This document shows, one piece after another, positions 57,168 through 64,000 of a DNA stretch of 64,000 nucleotides; the stretch's first letter is position 1; each line of letters starts with the position of its first letter. The DNA is from Lysinibacillus sp. BPa_S21 (GTDB lineage Bacteria; Bacillota; Bacilli; Bacillales_A; Planococcaceae). Made by a program: the position numbers and the translations under genes. The notes below the pieces were generated by a model. It was not told the DNA's origin. It saw only the letters and a program-made list of their open reading frames with translations, and did no database searches. The stretch is taken from positions 186,001-250,000 of the forward strand of contig NZ_JALIRS010000003.1 in assembly GCF_023337795.1 (NCBI RefSeq), given 5' to 3'.

Positions 57168-57701
57168 CTATTCGTCTGTTTGATCAAAATACTTAGCTAA
57201 TGTAGCAAGTCTTGGATCCACTTTTTGTTCATCAGCTTTTTTGTGTAGTTCAACGTCTTCATCCGTTGCGTAAGACCAGTTTTTGCCACCTTGCACTTGC
57301 CCTTCAGAATTCTCCTTGAACACTTGCAAAGGTACCTCAAGAAGCACTAGCTCCTCAATAACCGGCTTCATGTCGATTACTTCACCATCGAGATAGTGAA
57401 TATCTCCGTCATCTTCCTCTCGTTTTTCCTTGTCAATCCAGCTGAAAACTTCAACTGTCTCAACTTCGATAGGAAACTCAACGTCTTCCCACGTGCGTGC
57501 ACATGGTAATGTTAACGTCGCTGTCACAGTTAGCTGACATGTCATTTGCGATGCACCGAAAGTACATAGCCCTTTTACATGAATGGGCGAAATTGCTCGA
57601 ATATCCTGGTTTCGCTCCATCACCTCGTCCAATTGGACATAGGCATCGATTGGCATCCCGTCTTGGCGGTACTTAGATAATTGATGAATTGACCATTTCA
57701 T
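57168..57701 (-). CDS. yceD: YceD family protein (DUF177)
   Basis: Protein of 177 residues of the DUF177 family, linked with ribosomal RNA or ribosome accumulation in plants and bacteria. Features: IHVKGLCTFGASQMTCQLTV near residue 50 and the motif ATLTLPCARTWEDVEFPIEV (conserved C-R) near residue 70, with an acidic C-terminal half (DKEKREEDDGDIHYLDGEVID in parts). I place the start at the ATG at 57701, 7 nt after GAGGTGAT. Upstream is a near-perfect promoter; rpmF follows after 24 bp. Confidence 0.93.
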   Translation of the reverse strand: MKWSIHQLSKYRQDGMPIDAYVQLDEVMERNQDIRAISPIHVKGLCTFGASQMTCQLTVTATLTLPCARTWEDVEFPIEVETVEVFSWIDKEKREEDDGDIHYLDGEVIDMKPVIEELVLLEVPLQVFKENSEGQVQGGKNWSYATDEDVELHKKADEQKVDPRLATLAKYFDQTDE

Positions 57702-57732
57702 TCGTTTAATCACCTCGAGACAACACTGTTGA

Positions 57733-57761
57733 TTATATAATGTGTAAAAATAGATGTCAAG
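57733..57761 (-). promoter_or_regulatory. Promoter of yceD-rpmF
   Basis: TTGACA, 17-bp spacer, TATAAT: exact sigma-A consensus on the minus strand, 32 bp before the yceD start codon. Confidence 0.92.
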
Positions 57762-57770
57762 ATAATTTCT

Positions 57771-57799
57771 TGTCACCACAATAAAACCCACCTATAATT
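57771..57799 (+). promoter_or_regulatory. Promoter of tmcAL
   Basis: TTGTCA, 17-bp spacer, TATAAT on the plus strand, divergent from the yceD promoter with 9 bp between the two -35 boxes. Confidence 0.8.
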
Positions 57800-57896
57800 A
57801 AATATTATAAATCGTATATTTGCTCCAAACCGTTCTAGTAAGAAAAAGCTCCATAGAAGAACGAAAGCAAATGATATTAATAAAGGGGGCTTAAAT

Positions 57897-59108
57897 TTGC
57901 AAGCAGTCGGAATAGTTGTTGAATACAATCCTTTTCACAACGGACATGCCTATCATTTGGAACAGGCAAAAAAAGTAGCACACGCGGATATTGTCATCGC
58001 AGTCATGAGTGGGAATTTTTTGCAACGCGGTGAACCAGCCATGGTCGATAAATGGACACGCACAAAAATGGCTCTCGCAGGTGGTGTGGATATTGTCATT
58101 GAGCTACCCTACGTTTATAGTACCGCACCTGCAACTGATTTCGCAAAAGGAGCAATTTCCTTACTATCTGCCATTGGTTGCGATTCTTTTGCATTTGGAA
58201 GTGAAGATGGTTCCATTCAACCCTTTATGAATACGTTTCAGCTTATTAATAGTCATCGCACTGAATATAACGCTTTTATTAAAGAGAGCCTTAAAACGGG
58301 TGCAAGCTATCCTAAAAGTCTACACTATGCCTATGAACAGCTTTCTCAAAAGTTCCCTGCCACATACATTGATTTAGGACAACCAAACAATATACTTGGT
58401 TTTCATTATATTGAGGCTGCCATGTCACTAGGTAGTGATATTAAACCTTTAACGATCCCTCGCATTGTTGCAGGTTACCATGACGCTTTGCAAGAAGGGG
58501 CATCCATTGCTAGTGCCACAGGAATACGCAAGGCTTTAGCAACAAACAATACGCTACAAAGCGTGCAAGATTTTCTCCCTAAAGCATCATTTGATTATTT
58601 AGCTGATTGGCATGGGAAATATGGTGAATTTGCAAGTTGGGAAACTTTTTGGCCTTTTTTACAGTTTACACTTATTCGCCACACACCACATGAACTTACG
58701 CGCTACGCTGAAGTATCAGAAGGCATTGAGAATGCTCTAATTAAGGCAGCGAAAACGAGTCATTCATTCAGTAGCTTTATGGAGAAAATCAAATCAAAAC
58801 GTTATACATGGACGCGACTTCAACGTATGCTCACACACATTTATACCGGGTTTACAAAGGAACAGTTGCAAAGCTTTGACACACCATCTAGTATACGTTT
58901 ACTGGGGATGAGTAAGAAGGGACAGAGCTATTTAGGCATGCATAAAAAAGATATCCCTTTACCTTTAATCAGTCGTGTTGCAGCAACGGATGACGCTATG
59001 CTTGCTGTAGATATTCATGCAGCAGAGATATACAATTTAAGTATTGAACAAAGAGCAAAAGAGCACAGTCTCCCAAAAGATTATCAAACACCACCGATTC
59101 GGTTTTAA
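57897..59108 (+). CDS. tmcAL: tRNA(Met) cytidine acetate ligase TmcAL (YlbM)
   Basis: Nucleotidyltransferase-fold enzyme of 403 residues that acetylates the wobble cytidine of elongator tRNA-Met using acetate and ATP. The N-terminal HxGH-type motif is VVEYNPFHNGHAYHLEQAKK at about residues 7-26, followed by VMSGNFLQRGEPAMVDKW near residue 38, and GSEDGSI near residue 101; the C-terminal RRNA/tRNA-recognition domain is basic (FMEKIKSKRYTWTRLQRML, near residue 296). Start is TTG at 57897 with AAAGGGGG 7 nt upstream. Divergent from yceD. Confidence 0.93.
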   Translation: MQAVGIVVEYNPFHNGHAYHLEQAKKVAHADIVIAVMSGNFLQRGEPAMVDKWTRTKMALAGGVDIVIELPYVYSTAPATDFAKGAISLLSAIGCDSFAFGSEDGSIQPFMNTFQLINSHRTEYNAFIKESLKTGASYPKSLHYAYEQLSQKFPATYIDLGQPNNILGFHYIEAAMSLGSDIKPLTIPRIVAGYHDALQEGASIASATGIRKALATNNTLQSVQDFLPKASFDYLADWHGKYGEFASWETFWPFLQFTLIRHTPHELTRYAEVSEGIENALIKAAKTSHSFSSFMEKIKSKRYTWTRLQRMLTHIYTGFTKEQLQSFDTPSSIRLLGMSKKGQSYLGMHKKDIPLPLISRVAATDDAMLAVDIHAAEIYNLSIEQRAKEHSLPKDYQTPPIRF

Positions 59109-59128
59109 GTAATATAAGAATATAAAGG

Positions 59129-59160
59129 ATGCCAGAGAAAATTCTTCTAGCATCCTTTTA
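59129..59160 (+). terminator. Terminator of tmcAL
   Basis: GGATGCCAGA ... TCTAGCATCC hairpin with a TTTT tail, about 20 bp after the stop codon. A near copy of this sequence recurs at 59444-59475. Confidence 0.75.
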
Positions 59161-59219
59161 TGTTGTTGTAAAAAATGATCACAATTAGAGAGACCAAAAG
59201 GATACATGCTGAGTAAAGT

Positions 59220-59412
59220 GGTTGATTGGAGTGGAGGATGGGTGACTCCTCGGGGATCAGCGATAGAGGAACGAAGGCTAAAACCATCACATCCTGTGAT
59301 AACGCCTTCGTGACCAACATCCTGCTGGCCCGAGACCCTGGAGCGAGCAACGCGAGTGAAGCGGCTCATCGGACGCCCCCAGGAAAGCACCCAGCCGGAA
59401 CGGAAATCAATC
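59220..59412 (+). repeat. Family A element, copy 3 (compact full copy)
   Basis: Begins GGTTGATTGGAGTGGAGG and ends GGAAATCAATCC, giving near-perfect short terminal inverted repeats. It contains one nested hairpin (59271-59311: outer ACGAAGGC/GCCTTCGT, inner ATCACA/TGTGAT, TCC loop), then CCAACATCCTGCTGG, a body with GGAGCGAGCAACGCGAGTGA and the CAGCCGGAACGG tail. This 193-bp copy is the cleanest reference for the family in the window. Confidence 0.8.
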
Positions 59413-59443
59413 CCTCGCTTTGGCGAAGAGTCATATTAATTAT

Positions 59444-59475
59444 GATGCCAGAAATTCTTCTAGCATCCTTTTTGC
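59444..59475 (+). repeat. Second copy of the tmcAL terminator sequence
   Basis: GATGCCAGAAATTCTTCTAG plus CATCCTTTTTG repeats the terminator at 59129-59160 with a 3-bp internal difference. It lies on the other side of the family A element and can still form a GATGC/GCATC hairpin. Confidence 0.7.
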
Positions 59476-59504
59476 TGTTAGAAAACAAATTATATCAGTG
59501 ACAA

Positions 59505-59682
59505 AATGACGTCCAACTTTTTAGTTTTATCAGAACGCTTCTAGGAATTATCGGCCAACTTTTGAATTTTATCGACTAACTTTTACGTTTTATCACCCAA
59601 CTTTTGAATTTTATCGACCAACTTTCACGTTTTATCACCCAACTTTTAGTTTTTATCGACATCCACCTTCCAAAGGGCAAAA
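59505..59682 (-). repeat. Family B element, copy 3: seven 21-bp units
   Basis: Reading on the minus strand from ylbL: hairpin, GGAAGGTGGATGTC, then units of the GATAAAACGTGAAAGTTGG type. On the plus strand the C of TATC is at 59531, 59552, 59573, 59594, 59615, 59636 and 59657, exactly 21 bp apart. The divergent unit (GATAATTCCTAGAAGCG) is second from the far end, as in copy 1. Ends in AAAAAGTTGGACGTC. Confidence 0.8.
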
Positions 59683-59722
59683 AAAGGATTCAACACAAAA
59701 CTATGTGTGAATCCTTACTTTA
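59683..59722 (-). terminator. Terminator downstream of ylbL (head of family B)
   Basis: Minus-strand AAGGATTCACACATAG / TTTTGTGTTGAATCCTT hairpin followed by seven Ts. It lies about 75 bp after the ylbL stop and matches the hairpins after cls and sigG. Confidence 0.75.
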
Positions 59723-59793
59723 TTATCCCGCCCAGGATATCACCTTAATTTAGGGTGACTCCCCCTCGAAAGCGCGGAGTTACGGATAAAACT

Positions 59794-60840
59794 TTATTTC
59801 GGCTGTAACTTTTTTAAATATGCAATTGCATCATCTACCGTTTTAACCGGAACTATTTTCATTTTTGTTTTAATTTCTTTCGCAGTCTTTACTGCTGTAG
59901 CATAATTAGATTCCAAATCAGGATATTTAGCTTTCATCTCTGGGGTAATTTCATCATCTGGTGCAAAAAAGATTTCCATACCATCACGATCAGCAGCAAT
60001 GACTTTATAGTCTATGCCACCAATTCTTCCAACAGAGCCATCAACCAGCATTTCCCCCGTCCCCGCAATAGCATAGCCTTTCGTTAAATCTTCTTCAAGA
60101 AGTTGGTCTAAAATTTCTAAGGTAAACATTAGCCCAGCAGATGGACCTCCAATATCCTCCGTTTTCATAGACACCGTAGGATTTGTTTCAATCGACTTAC
60201 TTTCAGTATAAGTAATACCTAACCCCGCTCTTTTTTCTTCTGCTGCAGGGATTTCTTTTAATGTAATCGTTACCTCTTGTTCTTTTTCATTTCGTATATA
60301 TTTAATGGTCACTTTATCCCCAAGTTGCTTTGGCTTCAGAAGGTCAACAAGCATTTGTTGGTTTTTAATGTTTTGTCCATCAACTTCAATAATTTCATCA
60401 CCAGCTTTTAATATACTATCCGAAGCACCGCCATCTAGGACATTTAATACAAAAACACCGTTAAAGAGAACTTTGGTTTGGAGGCCCGCTCTCTGAAAAG
60501 CTACATACTTCGCATTAAATTGGGAATCAGACATCAATTTAAACTGCCGAACATTATATTCCTCTTCATCCTCTAATGGATTTCGAACTTGACTAATATC
60601 CATTAGTTTTTGATATTTTTGAGTTTTTGCCCATAAATATGAAAAAGGAGTAGCTTGCTGCATAGCCACCGTCATTAAGCTCATGGATCCTTTCTCATCG
60701 GTATGGCTATTGTCAACGTTAACAAATTTACTGACATCATAAGCACTTCCTGGCTTCATGATATAAGCGTCTAGTCGGTATAACATTAAAAAACAAATCA
60801 CGACTAATAACACTGCATAAATACTAATTTTTTTCTTCAA
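59794..60840 (-). CDS. ylbL: PDZ and Lon-like serine protease YlbL
   Basis: Membrane-anchored extracytoplasmic protease of 348 residues. One membrane segment at about residues 5-21, a PDZ domain at about 115-190 (VFVLNVLDGGASDSILKAGD), then the S16 (Lon-type) proteolytic domain with the catalytic Ser in DIGGPSAGLMFTLEILDQL (near 238) and the catalytic Lys in GRIGGIDYKVIAADRDG (near 281). In B. subtilis YlbL degrades the SOS division inhibitor YneA with CtpA. Divergent from ylbJ; terminator is the family B hairpin. Confidence 0.93.
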   Translation of the reverse strand: MKKKISIYAVLLVVICFLMLYRLDAYIMKPGSAYDVSKFVNVDNSHTDEKGSMSLMTVAMQQATPFSYLWAKTQKYQKLMDISQVRNPLEDEEEYNVRQFKLMSDSQFNAKYVAFQRAGLQTKVLFNGVFVLNVLDGGASDSILKAGDEIIEVDGQNIKNQQMLVDLLKPKQLGDKVTIKYIRNEKEQEVTITLKEIPAAEEKRAGLGITYTESKSIETNPTVSMKTEDIGGPSAGLMFTLEILDQLLEEDLTKGYAIAGTGEMLVDGSVGRIGGIDYKVIAADRDGMEIFFAPDDEITPEMKAKYPDLESNYATAVKTAKEIKTKMKIVPVKTVDDAIAYLKKLQPK

Positions 60841-60959
60841 AAGAAAAACACCTCCTAGGACGCTTGCAAAACCATACGTTCATGTTTTTGCCTTTTTTAC
60901 ATATATTGATTTTAGCATTTGCCTATGTGAATGACAAAAAGTTGAAACGAGATGATAAC

Positions 60960-61859
60960 ATGTATGCGATAATTCAAATAGCGATTTGCATAGTTCTTAT
61001 TCTATTACTCTTGTTATTCCCACAAACTGCTCATAACGGTACTGATTTAGGTTTAAATCTTTTTATGGATGCCCTTTTCCCGTATTTATTACCTTACCTT
61101 ATTTTAACGCAATGGCTGCTACGTTTAACGGCTCCTATGCGCACGAAAACAAAAAGAGCTTCTTTATACGTACAAGCCTATATCATTAGCGCACTTGGGG
61201 GATATCCATCTGGAGCAACAACAATTGTTTATTTAAAAAATAGTGGGCAATTACATCCTAAAGAAGCAAATTTTTTATTAGCCGTATGTCATGCACCAAG
61301 CCCTCTTTTCGTACTAGGCTTTGTAAGCCTTGATTTATTACACAGTAATACGTTTGGATGGATGTTTTTATGTTTACTACATAGTTTTAATATATGTTGT
61401 TTAATAACAGGTTACTTCTTATTTCGTAAAACGGATCCTCCTAGCATCTCCATACACAATACGCCTTTATATACAGCGCCATTTTCTGAAAGCATTAAAG
61501 AAACAGCACCAACAATACTATTAGTTGGCACTACAATAATTTTTTTCACTACCATCCAGACGATTGTCCAGCAAGGCTTAGATTCATTGCTACCTAAACT
61601 GCCCTATACAGCTGAGCTTTCCATAGCTGCAATTCTTGAAGTGACAAATGGTCTTAAAATGACCGTCTCAGCTTTTCCAAACTTTTCGTATTTACCATTA
61701 CTAGTTGTTATGTTGTTGACCATGCAAAGTATAAGCATTCACTTACAAATTTTCGTCATTGCAAAATCAGCCAAGCTGTCCGTTCGACCATATCTAAAAT
61801 TCCGCCTACTTAGCATAATCATTGTACCCACTATTTATGCTCTTTTTTTCTTAAAATAA
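60960..61859 (+). CDS. ylbJ: Sporulation integral membrane protein YlbJ
   Basis: Polytopic membrane protein, 299 residues from the chosen start, of the nucleoside-recognition (Gate) domain family. The first half has FPQTAHNGTDLGLNLFMDAL and LGGYPSGATTIVYL near residue 80; the second half has ILVGTTIIFFTTIQTI and ILEVTNGLKM. In B. subtilis the protein is expressed in the mother cell and affects spore resistance. B. subtilis YlbJ is about 400 residues, so this version is notably shorter. The frame is open to a TTG at 60864, but homologous start and the GAG at -9 support the ATG at 60960. Confidence 0.85.
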   Translation: MYAIIQIAICIVLILLLLLFPQTAHNGTDLGLNLFMDALFPYLLPYLILTQWLLRLTAPMRTKTKRASLYVQAYIISALGGYPSGATTIVYLKNSGQLHPKEANFLLAVCHAPSPLFVLGFVSLDLLHSNTFGWMFLCLLHSFNICCLITGYFLFRKTDPPSISIHNTPLYTAPFSESIKETAPTILLVGTTIIFFTTIQTIVQQGLDSLLPKLPYTAELSIAAILEVTNGLKMTVSAFPNFSYLPLLVVMLLTMQSISIHLQIFVIAKSAKLSVRPYLKFRLLSIIIVPTIYALFFLK

Positions 61860-61908
61860 ATAAACGTTTGCTTCCACAATAATTCTTATATCCATTTTTT
61901 ATCCAAAC

Positions 61909-61940
61909 AAAAAGGATGTCTTAAAACAAGACATCCTTTT
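61909..61940. terminator. Shared terminator of ylbJ and coaD
   Basis: AAAAGGATGTCTT / AAGACATCCTTTT perfect inverted repeat with a 5-nt loop, lying between the convergent genes, with A/T tracts on both sides. Confidence 0.88.
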
Positions 61941-61944
61941 ACTT

Positions 61945-62454
<510 letters not shown>

Positions 62455-62501
62455 CTATGCAACGATTAATATCGCCTTGTGCATCTTCATTTAGTGGTTG
62501 T

Positions 62502-63062
62502 TTAGACACTCATTGAATGAAGATAAACGGATATAATCGTTCCGCCATATGTTTCTTGTCTCTTTAATACGAAATCCCCGAATCTCTGTGGTAATTCTAC
62601 TTCTTTTGCATGTTCACATAAAATAATGCCATCATGTTGAATTTTATCATTGTCTACAAGAATCTGCACTAAATCATAATATTCTTTTTGATGATATGGT
62701 GGATCTAAAAAAACTAATTTAAACGTAATATCACGTTTTAATAACGCTTTCACAGCACGTTTCGCATCAATACGAAAAAGCTCAGAGCAATCCTCGTAAC
62801 GACATTTTTTTATGTTTTCCTGAAGTATTTGGAACGCCTTTGCATCCTTTTCGATAAAAACGGCATGCTCAGCTCCTCTACTTAAAGATTCGATACCTAA
62901 GCCACCGCTCCCCGCAAATAAATCGAGCGCTGTACCTCCATCAAAGAATGGACCAATAATATTAAATATGGATTCCTTTACTTTATCAGTCGTAGGTCTC
63001 GTCGTGTTCCCTGCAATTGCCTTTAACGGCATCCCTTTTCGTTCTCCTGCTACAACTCTCAT
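62502..63062 (-). CDS. rsmD: 16S rRNA (guanine(966)-N2)-methyltransferase
   Basis: SAM-dependent rRNA methyltransferase of 186 residues. Visible motifs: RVVAGERKGMPLKAIAGNTT at the start, TTRPTTDKVKESIFNI, SAM motif ALDLFAGSGGLGIESLSRGA near residue 45, and the catalytic FLDPPYH near residue 120. I use the ATG at 63062, 6 nt after GGTGAT, rather than the open frame to 63098. coaD follows in the same direction. Confidence 0.95.
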   Translation of the reverse strand: MRVVAGERKGMPLKAIAGNTTRPTTDKVKESIFNIIGPFFDGGTALDLFAGSGGLGIESLSRGAEHAVFIEKDAKAFQILQENIKKCRYEDCSELFRIDAKRAVKALLKRDITFKLVFLDPPYHQKEYYDLVQILVDNDKIQHDGIILCEHAKEVELPQRFGDFVLKRQETYGGTIISVYLHSMSV

Positions 63063-63219
63063 AGGCAAATCACCGTACTTTCTTATTCCATCTATCAATT
63101 TCGCCTTGGCGTAATTGTTGTTATTGCTGTATGTGCTGTTGCTTCACCCTCACTACAAAAAACTGTTTGAAGATAAAAGCATTTTTGCAGCGAAGGACGA
63201 ACCTCCGCTGCAAAAAAAT

Positions 63220-64000
63220 TTATTCTTGTTCTTGAGTTAACATTTTAATATCGATACGATCATCACTTTTTTGTAATTCTACTAAAAATAATCGTTGTAG
63301 CCAAGCTTCTTCAACATAATAATTATTGGCAATTTTAATAATTGGTTCTGAAATAGTCGAATATCTACGTTGATTGAATACATAAAATCCAGGTTCTTTC
63401 GGGAATCGGAAGGTACGATTATCACTATTGATATAATAGCCATTTTTACCTTCACCAGCTGTATAGCCTAGATAAGGTAACAATTTATCAGCATTATAAA
63501 ATACTTGCCCTTCATAAAGTATTACATGAACATCTTCTCTCAAAACGTCATTAACGTAAACACTTCGACCATCTTCAAATAATAGTGGATATGTGCCCTT
63601 TTCTTGAGCTGCGTTCAACTTAAAATAGGATGTTTTTACATTTAACACTTCGGATAAAAGATCGTCCATTGACGCAGGGGAAATTGGCTCTTCTCCAAGC
63701 TTTTCCAAGGCTTCCTGCCATGCCGTCTCTTGATTAGTTGTCATATATTCTTTTAACGTCTTCACGATTTTCTGTGCTTTATCTGAGCCAATCGTATCCT
63801 TCACTAAATAGGATGCCATAACTTCCGGCAACCAAGTTGGTGAATCTTTAAACTTATATTGCGACTTTATTTGCGACATTATAACTTCCTGTTCAACGGC
63901 TTGTTCAGTTAGCTCTGGCAAAAATAAAAGTCGGTCATCATGTTCTTTCACGGGATTCTTTTCTTGAATAATAGCTATATGTTGATCATTCAAAAACTTA
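63220..64000 (-). CDS. Unrecognised protein (5' end outside window)
   Basis: The minus frame is open from the window edge to a stop at 63220, at least 258 residues. A TTG at 63993 could be a start but has no RBS, so I treat the gene as partial. The N-terminal half is helical and polar (SPTWLPEVMASYLVKDTIGS, QETAWQEALEKLGEEPISPA). The C-terminal half has beta-rich segments resembling stalk or copper-amine-oxidase-N-like repeats: SVYVNDVLREDVHVILYEGQ, VFYNADKLLPYLGY, FVFNQRRYSTI (approximate), NNYYVEEAWLQRLF. No enzyme motif seen. It could be a surface or regulatory protein; I do not assign a function. Short 157-bp gap to rsmD. Confidence 0.7.
   Translation of the reverse strand, partial: KFLNDQHIAIIQEKNPVKEHDDRLLFLPELTEQAVEQEVIMSQIKSQYKFKDSPTWLPEVMASYLVKDTIGSDKAQKIVKTLKEYMTTNQETAWQEALEKLGEEPISPASMDDLLSEVLNVKTSYFKLNAAQEKGTYPLLFEDGRSVYVNDVLREDVHVILYEGQVFYNADKLLPYLGYTAGEGKNGYYINSDNRTFRFPKEPGFYVFNQRRYSTISEPIIKIANNYYVEEAWLQRLFLVELQKSDDRIDIKMLTQEQE

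Noticed and set aside
60872..60880. CATACGTT upstream of ylbJ as a sigma-E -10
   Set aside because: ylbJ is a sigma-E gene in B. subtilis, but no acceptable -35 lies 13-15 bp upstream.

Overview
The window is chromosomal DNA from a low-GC, endospore-forming Firmicute. The gene orders (mraZ-rsmH-ftsL-pbpB-spoVD-mraY-murD-spoVE, spoIIGA-sigE-sigG, the ylm/divIVA cluster, the PyrR-controlled pyr operon, ylbJ-ylbL-ylbM-yceD-rpmF) are those of Bacillales. The protein sequences and the absence of murE from the dcw cluster suggest Lysinibacillus or a close relative in Bacillaceae/Planococcaceae; this genus assignment is inference.

Layout. 1-5.4 kb: an oligopeptide ABC importer operon (oppD-F-B-C-A, minus strand; oppA runs off the left edge) behind a promoter region with CodY-like boxes. 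5.3-6.2 kb: AT-rich gap, then cls (cardiolipin synthase). 8.4-20.2 kb: the complete pyrimidine operon pyrR-pyrP-pyrB-pyrC-pyrAA-pyrAB-pyrK-pyrD-pyrF-pyrE with one consensus promoter and two PyrR attenuators. 20.2-21.6 kb: rluD-like pseudouridine synthase and lspA. 21.7-22.6 kb: a non-coding array of about 40 degenerate 21-bp repeats. 22.7-26.0 kb: acetate/solute symporter with its DUF485 partner, and a divergent AraC-type regulator that probably starts at AUU. 26.2-29.5 kb: ileS with an isoleucine T-box. 29.6-33.1 kb: divIVA, ylmH, ylmG, sepF, ylmE, ylmC. 33.7-36.1 kb: sigG, sigE, spoIIGA. 36.6-51.9 kb: the division and cell-wall cluster from ftsZ back to mraZ. 52-57.7 kb: bshC, a DUF3397 protein, panE, rsfA-like gene, an enoyl-CoA hydratase family gene, rpmF, yceD. 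57.9-64 kb: tmcAL (ylbM), ylbL, ylbJ, coaD, rsmD and an unrecognised partial gene.

The genes are mostly conserved housekeeping and sporulation genes. Four systems dominate: peptide uptake under nitrogen/GTP control, UMP synthesis under PyrR attenuation, septum and cell-wall assembly under MraZ, and the sigma-E/sigma-G sporulation switch.

The unusual material lies between genes. Two families of mosaic intergenic elements recur. Family A is GC-richer than its surroundings, has GGTTGATT/AATCAACC-type ends, and carries a nested hairpin whose two stems covary among five copies; a divergent double copy separates ftsA from ftsZ. Family B is a terminator hairpin at the 3' end of a gene followed by 5 to 7 exactly phased 21-bp units; it occurs after cls, sigG and ylbL, always in the orientation of the gene. 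The large array upstream of lspA has the same 21-bp period. I cannot search databases, so novelty of these families is not established.
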